64,000 bases of DNA from Mariniphaga sp041686935 (lineage in GTDB: Bacteria; Bacteroidota; Bacteroidia; Bacteroidales; Prolixibacteraceae), in contig JAWLCW010000020.1 of NCBI GenBank assembly GCA_041686935.1, forward strand, positions 1 through 64,000, in the 5' to 3' direction. Shown one piece after another: positions 52,061 through 60,000 of this stretch; the first letter of the stretch is position 1; every line of letters begins with the position of its first letter. The notes below the pieces were generated by a model that searched no databases, was not told the origin of the DNA, and saw only the letters and a program-made list of their open reading frames with translations. The position numbers and the translations under genes were made by a program.

Positions 52061-54265
52061 CTAATATATTAGTTTGTTAATGAGTTCTACTTTGTTTGAA
52101 ACACCAGCTTTACCAAATATATTTTGAATATGTTTGGTTACTGTTTTTTCTGAAATAAACAATTCATTTGCTATATTTTTATATGTATTCCCTTTAACAA
52201 TCAGTCTGGATATTTCTGTCTCCCGGCGAGTCAGCATATACAACCTGCAATTTTGTTCTAATTTTGAATTGTAGGTAACCGGCGTATTTTCTGTTTTAAG
52301 GTGCTTTTGCGTTTTTAAGCTTGAAATGGAAGATTTTAAAATGGCTTCTTGCTGCTTTGAAACATTTAATAGAATGGTTTCGATTTTTTGATTCAATTCA
52401 TCAAATGAAAAGGGCTTCGACACAAAATCAATCGCCCCAAGCTTCAATCCTTTCATACGGTCAACAGATGTTGATTTTGCTGTTAAAAACACAAAGGGAA
52501 TGTGATTATACCTTGATTGCTCTGAAATTATTTTGGCAAACGAGAAACCATCCATTTTATCCATCATAATGTCAGAAAGAATAAGATCAGGAACAACTGG
52601 TAACTCCCGGAGTTTCTTTATGCCTTCAGCGCCATTCAAAGCACTGTAAACATTGTATTTTTTACGAAGTTTCGTTATAAGAAAATTAAGCATCGCTTTG
52701 TTATCTTCAACCAGCAAAATTGTGTGTCTGTCGGGTGAATATTCACTATCATCAGTTTTAAAATCAATAAGTTGGTAATATGAAGCTTTGGGTTCGTTTA
52801 CAAATTGAGCAGGTGAATCCTCTGTTTTTAAATCATGTTTTGCCAGTGTAATGACAACTTTTGTTCCCGGACCTTGCCTTGGATTGCTTTCGATTTCGAT
52901 CGTTCCATTCAAACTATCGACAACTTTTTTTACAATCGGCAGGCCAAGCCCCATTCCCTGAAGGCTTGTATTTTTATTGCCAATTTGATAATATGGCTCA
53001 AATATTTTTTTGTGTTGAGATAGGGGAATTCCCACACCATCATCCTGAACTGAAAACACGATTTCTTCATTCGAATAGAATAACGAAATTATTATATTAC
53101 CACCTTCTTTCGTAAACTTGATGGCATTTTCGATGATATTATTTACGATACGGTTAATGGCATTTGGATCGGCTTTAATATAAATATCTTCTTCTATAAA
53201 TACCTGCAAACTAATGCTTTGTTTATCACAATAGTATTTAAATAAAGGAAGACTTTTATTTAATATTTCACTAAAATTAGAAATCTTGTTGTGCCTGTAA
53301 ACGTCAATTCCTTTGGAGAATCTTTCAATGTCGAATAAATTAATTACATCTTCTGCTAATTTGTCGATTCCACTTTTTATAATATCGAGTTCCGCTTCTG
53401 AACCGTATTTATTTATGTATTCGTCAAGATAATTTTTAATCAGGGTTAAAGGAGTTTTAGTTTCATGAACAAGGTTGATAAAGTTTCTGGTTTTTAGCTG
53501 GTTTGCTTCTTCCAGTTCCTTTGTGCGTTTCAATACTTTTTCCTGCAGATTAGTGTTTAGGGATCTCAATTTATTTTCAGAATCAATCAGCTTTTCGTGA
53601 TCAATTCTGAATTGTTTTATATTTCTTTTTACCTGTAAGCTGAATAGCATTAAAAAGCCGAAATTGGTTATAGAAGTCTCTGTTGCCTGTCCCAGATTCA
53701 GAACATCTATAACCGGAAGGCTGACCCAGGGAGAAATACTTAGAAGTAGGACAATTAACTCTTGCTTTGATTCAGTACTATTTAAGTTGTTATTGTATTT
53801 GTGGCGGATTGAACGAAACAGCAGGTTTATAATCCAAAAACCATACAACATTGGTATGATGAAGACAATTTGAGCTACTTTTAAATCTTTGGTCCATGCA
53901 AAGACAGCTATAAAAATGATTAACGGAATTATCAGAAACAGATATACACCCACGTAAGCCTGAAATTTCAACCTTTCAAGGTTAAATGCCTTGTAAACAT
54001 AGTAAGGAAAATAACAGGGGGTAATAAAACCGGCTGCATAAGCTACCGATAATTGTGAAAAAGGCGAACCGGGTAATTTGGGGTCAGGTAAAAGACCACT
54101 GCTTATATTATAAACCAGCAATAAAAAAATGAGTACCATATTAAGAAATACCGTTCTGTCGGCAGGTCTTGCCAGCCGTATGATTACCAGGTATAAAAGA
54201 ATCACTATTTCTACACTCACAAAAAGAAATGTGACAATGTGCATTTGTGTTCCAAATACCAACAT
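52061..54265 (-). CDS. Hybrid histidine kinase with receiver and LuxR-type HTH
   Basis: A 734-residue single-protein signalling system. Residues 1-225 hold six or seven membrane helices (HIVTFLFVSVEIVILLYLVII and others) and a coiled coil. HisKA has FINLVHETKTPLTLIKNYLDEY (His about 263). HATPase has NRIVNNIIENAIKFTKEGG and GMGLGLPIVKKVVDSL. The receiver has ILLVEDNKAMLNFL and DLILSDIMMDKMDG (Asp about 565). A C-terminal LuxR/GerE HTH (LTRRETEISRLIVKGNTYKNIANELFISEKTVTKHIQNIFGKAG) ends it. It senses an unknown signal in or through the membrane and can bind DNA itself, replacing a two-gene RteA/RteB-like pair. It starts 1 bp after the acetyltransferase stop. Confidence 0.88.
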   Translation of the reverse strand: MLVFGTQMHIVTFLFVSVEIVILLYLVIIRLARPADRTVFLNMVLIFLLLVYNISSGLLPDPKLPGSPFSQLSVAYAAGFITPCYFPYYVYKAFNLERLKFQAYVGVYLFLIIPLIIFIAVFAWTKDLKVAQIVFIIPMLYGFWIINLLFRSIRHKYNNNLNSTESKQELIVLLLSISPWVSLPVIDVLNLGQATETSITNFGFLMLFSLQVKRNIKQFRIDHEKLIDSENKLRSLNTNLQEKVLKRTKELEEANQLKTRNFINLVHETKTPLTLIKNYLDEYINKYGSEAELDIIKSGIDKLAEDVINLFDIERFSKGIDVYRHNKISNFSEILNKSLPLFKYYCDKQSISLQVFIEEDIYIKADPNAINRIVNNIIENAIKFTKEGGNIIISLFYSNEEIVFSVQDDGVGIPLSQHKKIFEPYYQIGNKNTSLQGMGLGLPIVKKVVDSLNGTIEIESNPRQGPGTKVVITLAKHDLKTEDSPAQFVNEPKASYYQLIDFKTDDSEYSPDRHTILLVEDNKAMLNFLITKLRKKYNVYSALNGAEGIKKLRELPVVPDLILSDIMMDKMDGFSFAKIISEQSRYNHIPFVFLTAKSTSVDRMKGLKLGAIDFVSKPFSFDELNQKIETILLNVSKQQEAILKSSISSLKTQKHLKTENTPVTYNSKLEQNCRLYMLTRRETEISRLIVKGNTYKNIANELFISEKTVTKHIQNIFGKAGVSNKVELINKLIY

Positions 54266-54266
54266 C

Positions 54267-54848
54267 TTATTTCATTTTTTGATCCCGTTTTAAAAAATAT
54301 AAACGATAGCTTAAATCTTGTTCATTGTAAATCTCAAATCCAAATCGTTTGTACCAGGGAAGATTTCTGACCGTCGATGTTTCAAGGTAAATTGGCCTGT
54401 TATTTTGATTGCTGTAGTCAATTACGGATTGTAACATGTTACTGCCAAAACCTTTATTTTGATCTTCCGGCTTAACTCCAATGAACCATAAATAAGTCAT
54501 CAGTTCTTTGGGCTGAATCTTTTTAATCAATGCTTCCCTGTTCAGTGTCTTTTTTATATTCTTGATACCTACACACTGAATAATTAATTTGATGTCCAGC
54601 ATTATCGCTTTCAGTGAAGTTTTCTTTTTGTCGGGGTACATGATGAGTGCACAGGCTTTTTTGTCATCAGAAATGAATACATCACCAAATATCTTGCATA
54701 CTTCAAATGAATAATCCATTAAAGCCCGGATTCTATTGATTCGTTTCCCATCTTGTTTTACTACGTAATTCACGCTTTGATTGGATTCAAATGATTGGGT
54801 GAGAATATCAACGATAAGAGGTTTATCCTGGTAATTTGCTTTCCTCAT
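54267..54848 (-). CDS. GNAT-family N-acetyltransferase
   Basis: A 193-residue GNAT protein. The acetyl-CoA signature is in LWFIGVKPEDQNKGFGSNMLQSVIDY (about 118-143, with Q-N-K-G-F-G). PIYLETSTVRNLPWYKRFGFEIYNE supplies the last strands and the conserved Tyr/Phe. The opening MRKANYQDKPLIVDILTQSFESNQSV is typical of the fold. An in-frame ATG eight codons upstream is possible. It is coupled to the hybrid kinase gene, so the pair may be expressed together. The substrate is unknown; a role in detoxification or protein acetylation is open. Confidence 0.75.
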   Translation of the reverse strand: MRKANYQDKPLIVDILTQSFESNQSVNYVVKQDGKRINRIRALMDYSFEVCKIFGDVFISDDKKACALIMYPDKKKTSLKAIMLDIKLIIQCVGIKNIKKTLNREALIKKIQPKELMTYLWFIGVKPEDQNKGFGSNMLQSVIDYSNQNNRPIYLETSTVRNLPWYKRFGFEIYNEQDLSYRLYFLKRDQKMK

Positions 54849-55126
54849 AGTTATTAGTTTTGAAATAAACAATAAGAATTCTTACTAAATTATGTCTATA
54901 TCCCGAACATTAATTCATAAGATTTTATGCGCATCCTGAAATATGTAACAAGCGATTAAATATTATTGTTTGTTTTCACCAATTGGGTTTACCTTTTGCT
55001 CAGAATGTTTCAATTTGAAAAAGGTTTCCTGTCAATTAATTTCCTGGCGGAAGAACATTTATTATGAGGTTCTAAAGTACTACTCCACTCAATTTTTACA
55101 CAAAGTTATTTACGCATCCCGGAAAA
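54849..55126. other. Intergenic DNA before the structured element
   Basis: The gap 54849-55337 between the acetyltransferase and the RadC-like gene contains no convincing reading frame. The left part is AT-rich with no clear motif; the right part is the structured element listed separately. Confidence 0.4.
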
Positions 55127-55249
55127 GTCAAGGGTGGCCTCCTCCCCAAATTTCCTCTGCCAGGCCACGCTTCGCGCTCGGTCAAAAACCTAACCTTTCG
55201 ATATTTTCAAACATGGTGGCGGTTAGGTTTTATGACATTCGCCCTTGAC
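55127..55249. ncRNA. Structured element, three-way-junction candidate
   Basis: Three inverted repeats are nested so as to make a three-way junction. The outer stem is GTCAAGGG (55127-55134) with CCCTTGAC (55242-55249). Stem two is TGGCCT (55135-55140) with AGGCCA (55162-55167). Stem three is GTCA-AAAACCTAACC (55181-55195, with one extra A) with GGTTAGGTTTT-a-TGAC (55221-55236). It lies about 90 bp before the RadC-like gene in a conjugative element. It may be a non-coding RNA, a replication origin for the single-stranded form, or an end site of the element. The strand is undecided because all arms are symmetric. Confidence 0.5.
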
Positions 55250-55337
55250 AAGAATCCGGTCTGCTCAATGGTTCGCGGTTCAAAATTAACTGGCGAGCCA
55301 GATGCCTCAAAAAGTCCGCAGGGCAGCGGCAAAAACA

Positions 55338-55787
55338 ATGAAAATTTATAGTAAAAAACTTCCATTGATTACCTTAAAGAAAACTAAGACTGATTTTCCA
55401 TGTGTTCAAATCCAAAAATCTGCTGATGCTTATGAATTCGTAAAAAACTTTTATTCGGATGATATCGGCATTTTTGAAAGTTTTTTCATCCTTTTGCTAA
55501 ACCGAAGCAACAAAACAATCGGTTATGCCAAAATTTCACAAGGTGGTATTGTCGGAACGGTTATCGATACTACTATTATTGCCAAGTATTGCGTAGAGGC
55601 ACTTGCTAAATCCGTGATTCTATGCCATAACCATCCTTCAGGTGCTTTAATTCCCAGTGAAGCAGATAAAGCAATAACAAAGAAAATAGTTGAAGCATTA
55701 AAAGTTTTCGACTGTGCAGTTCTGGACCATATCATACTCACAGAAGATGACTATTTCTCTTTTGCCGATGACGGGTTGATGAGTTAG
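55338..55787 (+). CDS. radC: RadC-like JAB-domain protein
   Basis: A 149-residue protein of the RadC/MPN+ type. The metal site LCHNHPSGALIPSEADKAIT (about 98-117) has the H-x-H-P-S-G-x(7)-D signature of JAB/MPN metalloproteins, preceded by FFILLLNRSNKTIGYAKISQGG. Such short RadC proteins are frequent in Bacteroidota plasmids and conjugative elements; their function is unsettled and they are not proven repair enzymes. I chose the ATG at 55338 rather than an in-frame one at 55302 that lies in the structured upstream DNA. An intrinsic terminator follows at once. Confidence 0.85.
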   Translation: MKIYSKKLPLITLKKTKTDFPCVQIQKSADAYEFVKNFYSDDIGIFESFFILLLNRSNKTIGYAKISQGGIVGTVIDTTIIAKYCVEALAKSVILCHNHPSGALIPSEADKAITKKIVEALKVFDCAVLDHIILTEDDYFSFADDGLMS

Positions 55788-55789
55788 AA

Positions 55790-55814
55790 AGAGCCCTTCG
55801 GGGCTTTTTTTTGG
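55790..55814 (+). terminator. Rho-independent terminator of radC
   Basis: AGCCC-ttcg-GGGCT followed by eight T residues, 4 bp after the radC stop. A group II intron begins a few bases downstream, as expected of group IIC introns, which choose terminator hairpins. Confidence 0.85.
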
Positions 55815-56226
55815 TCGTTGTGTGCCGTGCATGGTAGCAGGCTTGGTGGTGAGAGTCCACTATGGGGGTTTGTAGTCGCCAACCATTAGCTAATGGCAAG
55901 GGTGTCCGTTGTGAAACGGAATCTGAAGGAAGCCTGAAGCAAACCTTTGCCCCGAGGAATACGAATCGCATAAGGCATAACCGGTGGGATGAGATTGCAA
56001 CACAAATCGAAGTCCAAAGATTACACGGACACCGGGATGTAAATGCGGCGGGGACTTGGAGGGAAAGCATGTTGCCTTACCACGGGAGGTCTCACAGACG
56101 TATTGAAACGGAGTAAGATATACGGTCGAAAAAGGTTTATTGTGAGAAGTCAGCCGAAGTCATAGTATTCGCCAGTTGGTGGAGAAGGACTGAACTTTAA
56201 TTAACAGTATTAATGAATGTTACTTT

Positions 56227-57030
56227 ATGGGAGGATTAAAACAGAAAACTTCGGATAAAACCGGAGCCTGCTTGCAGAAAGGAAGTGCGGAACACGGAGG
56301 ATATGTGAGAGGGTTTACTTCTGTATGGATAACTGAAAACAATACTGTAGCACTGCCCGAAGAAGATGGATTATTAGGTCAGATTCTAAATCCTTACAAT
56401 TTGAACAAAGCTTATTTAAAGGTTTGTCGAAACAAAGGGAGTCATGGTGTTGATGGATTATCCATCGAATCATTGAGGGAATATCTAAAACAGCATGGTT
56501 CTGACCTGATAAAATCCATCCGAAGCGGGAAGTATCGCCCGAACCCTGTCCGCAGAGTTGAGATACCTAAAGATGCCCATTCAAAGCGTCCGTTGGGTAT
56601 TCCGACAGTAATTGACAGGGTAATCCAGCAGGCGATACATCAAATTTTATCACCTGTTTACGAGCGACAGTTTTCGGACAATAGTTTTGGTTTCCGACCT
56701 AAACGAAGCACGCATAAAGCCCTGTTCCGATGTAAGCGTTATATATCAGAAGGATATAAATACGCCATCGACATGGATATGGCAAAGTTCTTCGATACGG
56801 TCAACCACAGCAAATTGATAGAGATACTGTCAAGAACAGTGAAAGATGGTCGGGTAATCTCGCTGGTACACAAATACCTGAATGCAGGTGTTGAAGTGGG
56901 CCATAAATTTGAGAGAACGGAAGCAGGTGTTCCACAGGGCGGGCCGTTAAGTCCGTTACTGAGTAACATCATGCTTAATGAACTCGACAAAGAGCTTCAT
57001 AAGCGAGGTCACAAATTTGTTCGTTACGCC
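56227..57030 (+). pseudogene. ltrA: Group II intron reverse transcriptase, N-terminal part
   Basis: 268 codons of an intron-encoded RT: KGSHGVDGLSIESLREYL, PVRRVEIPKDAHSKRPLGIPTVIDRVIQQAIHQIL, FGFRPKRSTHKAL, DMDMAKFFDTVNH and GVPQGGPLSPLLSNIMLNELD are the successive RT blocks of the class C type. The frame ends at ...KFVRYA, the first half of the YADD active site, where the IS21 fragment begins; the annotated frame then reads a few foreign codons to a stop at 57045. The missing Asp pair resumes at 58124. It cannot encode an active enzyme alone. Confidence 0.85.
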
Positions 57031-57209
57031 TGGAAGCAACCGTAACCCGGTTGGTTGGCCTTTGCCCCCAAAGTATAACCACAGAGAAGCTAACAGCCCT
57101 TCTGGGCAATAAATCCGGGGAAGATGCCAAACCGGTGGCAGTAAATAACCAAACGGCTTATATGGCACAGGAACAACTCAAACAGGTCACAGCATTATTA
57201 ATGAATTAA
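57030..57209 (+). pseudogene. C-terminal remnant of the istA-position gene
   Basis: A frame of 59 codons without a start runs to the TAA at 57207-57209 (end: AYMAQEQLKQVTALLMN). It lies 13 bp before istB, the position of the transposase IstA, but it is too short and divergent for me to confirm the family. It is read in another frame than the RT and has no catalytic DDE residues left. Confidence 0.5.
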
Positions 57210-57222
57210 AACATTCGAAAAA

Positions 57223-57984
57223 ATGAAACTACAAAACGAAATAAAAACAGAAATCACCCGGTACAGCAAAGAACTCAGGCTACCTGTTTTCCGCAACGAG
57301 TTTGAACAGGTGGCCCGTGATGCGGCTAAAGAAAGTGCAGACTATGAAACATTCCTTCTGCGGTTAATGGAACGGGAATATGATACCCGCCTGGAGAACC
57401 GGAAGAAAGCACAGGTCAGGCAGGCAGGTTTTCCGGCCAAACTATACCTGCACGATTTAAAGCGTGATTTGCTCCCTGCAGATGCGGCAGAAAAACTCAC
57501 TATGCTCGAACGGCTTGACTTTGTGCCCTCCGGAAGAAATATCATCCTGGCAGGAAACCCGGGAACAGGTAAGACCCATATTGCTGTCGGACTGGGCCTG
57601 AAAGCCTGTCTGCAAGGGTACAAGGTTTATTTTACCACCGTGCACGGGCTGCTTACCCAATTGCGCGAATCTCATGCACAGCGAACACTTCGGCAGATGG
57701 AACTGAGGTTTGAAAAATATGACCTGGTCATCTGTGATGAGTTTGGCTATATCTCTTTTGACAAACAGGGGGCCGAATTGCTCTTTAACCACCTCTCGCT
57801 CCGGGCTGGCCGCAAGTCAACCATTATCACAACAAACCTGGGATTCGACCGGTGGGAAGAGATTTTTGGCGATGCGGTACTTACTGCCGCTTTGGTTGAC
57901 CGGCTGACCCACAAGGCACATCTGGTAAATATGAACGGTGAATCGTACCGCTTAAGGGAAACAAAAGAAATGATGAAAAAATGA
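57223..57984 (+). CDS. istB: IS21-family helper ATPase IstB
   Basis: A 253-residue AAA+ ATPase. Walker A is LAGNPGTGKTHIAVGLG (about 108-124), Walker B is DLVICDEFGYISFDKQGAELLF (about 167-188), and STIITTNLGFDRWEEIFGD (about 202-220) gives sensor 1 and the family hallmark. The sequence begins KLQNEIKTEITRYSKELRLPVFRNEF, the helical DNA-binding part. IstB remodels target DNA and recruits the transposase IstA. The gene is full length, but its partner is missing, so it can act only with an IstA made elsewhere. Confidence 0.92.
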   Translation: MKLQNEIKTEITRYSKELRLPVFRNEFEQVARDAAKESADYETFLLRLMEREYDTRLENRKKAQVRQAGFPAKLYLHDLKRDLLPADAAEKLTMLERLDFVPSGRNIILAGNPGTGKTHIAVGLGLKACLQGYKVYFTTVHGLLTQLRESHAQRTLRQMELRFEKYDLVICDEFGYISFDKQGAELLFNHLSLRAGRKSTIITTNLGFDRWEEIFGDAVLTAALVDRLTHKAHLVNMNGESYRLRETKEMMKK

Positions 57985-58012
57985 AAAACCAGCACCGAAA
58001 AATCCGCGCACC

Positions 58013-58052
58013 AGTACTCTTCTGAACGGGGTACCCCGTTCAGAAGAGTACT
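58013..58052. repeat. Perfect 40-bp palindrome
   Basis: The 20 bases AGTACTCTTCTGAACGGGGT are followed directly by their exact reverse complement, with a GGGGTACCCC centre and no loop. It lies 28 bp after the istB stop and before the right-end repeats of the IS. It could be a two-way terminator, a protein-binding site or an assembly artefact. A zero-spacer palindrome of this length is unstable in many bacteria. Confidence 0.85.
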
Positions 58053-58123
58053 GCACTTTTTATTTAAAAAAATGGTATACTTTTGGACTGAACTACTGGT
58101 ATACTTTTCGGCTGAAATAAGCA

Positions 58124-58712
58124 GATGATTTGGTCATTTTGTGTAAAAGTAAGAGGGCAGGAGAACGGATAATGAACAGCGTGATTAAGTTCATTGAAGA
58201 ACATCTTTTTCTGAAAGTCAACAGGGATAAAACCTCGGTGGTTTATTTCAACCGCATCAAGTTTCTGGGATACTCCTTTTATCAAATCAAGGGAGAAATC
58301 CGGTTTCGCATTCACCCCAAAAGCGTTGCGAAGCTGAAAGCAAAATTAAAAGAGCTTACCAGCAGGAGCAACGGTTGGGGAAATGAAAAGCGTAAAAGTA
58401 AATTATCATCCTTTATAAAAGGGTGGTTAAACTATTACAAATATGCTGAATTTAATGGAACGGATTGATGCATGGTATCGCCGAAGGTTGCGAATGGTAA
58501 TCTGGAAGCAATGGAAGAAGATAAAGACGAAATGGCGTAATCTCATTAAGCTGGGTATTGAAAAATACAAAGCATGGGAATATGCCAATACCCGAAAGTC
58601 GTATTGGCGGACGGCTAAAAGTCCAATTCTGTCCAGAAGTGTAACCAATGACCGGTTAAAACAGGCAGGTTATATTTTCTTCACCGAATACTATAAGCAA
58701 GTGAGAGTGTAA
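58124..58712 (+). pseudogene. ltrA: Group II intron reverse transcriptase, C-terminal part, frameshifted
   Basis: The frame resumes with the second half of YADD (DDLVILCKSKRAGERIMNSVIKFIEEHL). It continues with KVNRDKTSVVYFNRIKFLGYSFY and the maturase part (KSKLSSFIKGWLNYYKYA). Near 58443 the frame breaks: the first frame stops at ...EFNGTD and the correct continuation (LMERIDAWYRRRLRMVIWKQWKKIKTKWRNLI) is in another frame to 58712. So besides the IS insertion the gene has an independent frameshift. The last part matches the group II maturase X domain of class C introns. Confidence 0.85.
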
Positions 58713-58716
58713 TTAA

Positions 58717-58799
58717 AGAACCGCCGTATACCGAACGGTACGTACGGTGGTGTGGGAGGTGCATCAGTGAGATAGTAAATTATCTCACTGACCATCTAC
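58717..58799 (+). ncRNA. Group II intron domains V and VI
   Basis: GAACCGCCGTAT...ACGGTGGT (58719 onwards) folds as the catalytic domain V hairpin. It is followed by CAGTGAGATA...TATCTCACTG, a strong stem with the branch-point region of domain VI, and then the 3' splice end. Domain V appears intact, so the ribozyme part may still be functional even though the RT is not. Confidence 0.65.
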
Positions 58800-58943
58800 C
58801 CGATTTAATATTTTAATTTTGGAACAGAGTAATGGGTTCTGGAGTAGATTGTGCATTTTAATCCGGAATAAAATGCATAATCGAATCGGTACAAAAGTGA
58901 AAAATCAAAACCGATTAATCGTAGTTTTTTGTCCCACTTTAAG

Positions 58944-59798
58944 TTATTCAACTAAACTTACCCGATATTCTTTAGGACTCATTTTTATAATCTCCTTAAA
59001 CTGACGATTAAAATTGGCAAAATTATTATAGCCACTTTCAAAACATATATCTGAAATTTGTCGATCCGGGTCTTCACTTAATAATTTGCATGCATAACCA
59101 ATTCTTGCCTCTTTAATGAATTCTGAAAATGTTTTTTTAGTATTTTTTTTAAAAAAGGTACAAAAAGCACCTTCTGAAAGACCTATCAGACTTGAAACTT
59201 CGCCTAGTTTAATGTTATTTTGGAAATTGTAAAAAACGTATTCGTAAATTTTTTTTAGGCGTTGATTCTGGGGAAAGTCCGAATCCCATTGGAAAGCTTT
59301 GGTTGAAAGAAATTGGTAGGATTTAACATTCGCAATTGTTTTTAATAAACTTAACACATTGATAATTTTTTCGAAACTGCTCTTAGGGGTATTCAATTCG
59401 GAAAATTTATTCTGAATTTTTTCCTTCTCAAAATTTTTAAAACAAATTCCTTTACTTGCCTTTTTAATTAGGGGATGAAATAGTGCCAGCTCGGGAATAT
59501 TGAGAATTGCATTTTCAAAAAAGTCCTTTTTAAAATGAATTGTGCAGGCACGGGGTTTTATCTCTTTATTGTCGATTTCCCAACAATGGGGAACACCGGG
59601 TCCCATAAAGACCAAATCACCGGGATAAAATCGTTCAATAGTACCTGCTACAAAACGCCGTCCATGGGCATCAATAATGTAATTTAATTCATATTTGTCG
59701 TGAGTGTGAATAACTCCCGTGTTATTTTTCAATTCCAGCACTCTTGAAATAAATGACTGATTGTCGGGTAATACAACTTTTCTATCTATTATTTCCAT
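58944..59798 (-). CDS. AraC-family transcriptional regulator
   Basis: A 284-residue AraC/XylS regulator. The N-terminal cupin-like part binds a ligand (THDKYELNYIIDAHGRRFVAGTIERFYPGDLVFMGPGVPHCWEID). The C-terminal two HTH motifs are in IKLGEVSSLIGLSEGAFCTFFKKNTKKTFSEFIKEARIGYACKLL and QISDICFESGYNNFANFNRQFKEIIKMSPKEYR. The cupin fold suggests control by a small sugar or acid. It is divergent from the TonB-dependent receptor gene 200 bp away and probably activates it. A small inverted repeat, GCATTTTA/TAAAATGC, near 58852-58875 lies downstream. Confidence 0.92.
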   Translation of the reverse strand: MEIIDRKVVLPDNQSFISRVLELKNNTGVIHTHDKYELNYIIDAHGRRFVAGTIERFYPGDLVFMGPGVPHCWEIDNKEIKPRACTIHFKKDFFENAILNIPELALFHPLIKKASKGICFKNFEKEKIQNKFSELNTPKSSFEKIINVLSLLKTIANVKSYQFLSTKAFQWDSDFPQNQRLKKIYEYVFYNFQNNIKLGEVSSLIGLSEGAFCTFFKKNTKKTFSEFIKEARIGYACKLLSEDPDRQISDICFESGYNNFANFNRQFKEIIKMSPKEYRVSLVE

Positions 59799-59946
59799 TA
59801 CCTAAATTTACAAGATGTCAATAAATGATACATTAAAATAGTTTAAGCCAAAACGTGTTTTGCGATACTATGTTAATGATTTATTTTTTGTTTGATATTT
59901 TTTTGCTCAAAGATAATAAAAATAGTATCAAAGAATTAAAAAATTA

Positions 59947-59980
59947 TTGTAGTTTTTTATAAGTAAACTATAAATCTTTG
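59947..59980 (+). promoter_or_regulatory. Candidate promoter of the TonB receptor gene
   Basis: A TTG (59947-59949) and AATCTTTG (59973-59980) approximate the -33 and TAnnTTTG -7 elements of Bacteroidota, about 20 bp before the receptor start. One -7 base differs from consensus, so this is tentative. Confidence 0.35.
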
Positions 59981-60000
59981 TAAATAGAAATATTGTCAAT

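Larger units (their letters stand above)
57031..58123 (+). mobile_element. IS21-family fragment inside the intron
   Basis: A 1093-bp insert that carries a complete istB and only the last part of the gene upstream of it. The right end has the repeated TGGTATACTTTTnGnCTGAA units and ends in CA, as in IS21 elements, but the left end lacks matching repeats, so most of istA and the left end are gone. Removing the insert restores TAC-GCC-GAT-GAT (Tyr-Ala-Asp-Asp) exactly; no target duplication is visible. Confidence 0.72.
55820..58799 (+). mobile_element. Group IIC-like intron, disrupted
   Basis: The 5' end GTGTGCC (55820) fits the GUGYG start of group II introns, and domain V/VI sequence lies near 58717-58799 with a likely ...AC end. 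The 400-bp non-coding leader (55820-56226) would hold ribozyme domains I-IV. The reverse transcriptase reading frame starts at 56227. The insertion directly after the radC terminator hairpin, and the RT sequence type, point to class C. It is not expected to move: an IS21 fragment (57031-58123) cuts the RT at its active site and a frameshift lies further down. The exact ends are estimates. Confidence 0.78.

Noticed and set aside
55820..60000. Right-hand attachment copy of the tRNA-Gln 3' end
   Set aside because: I looked for the T-arm and acceptor sequence on the right side of the conjugative element and did not find it by eye, so the right end of the element is left undefined.
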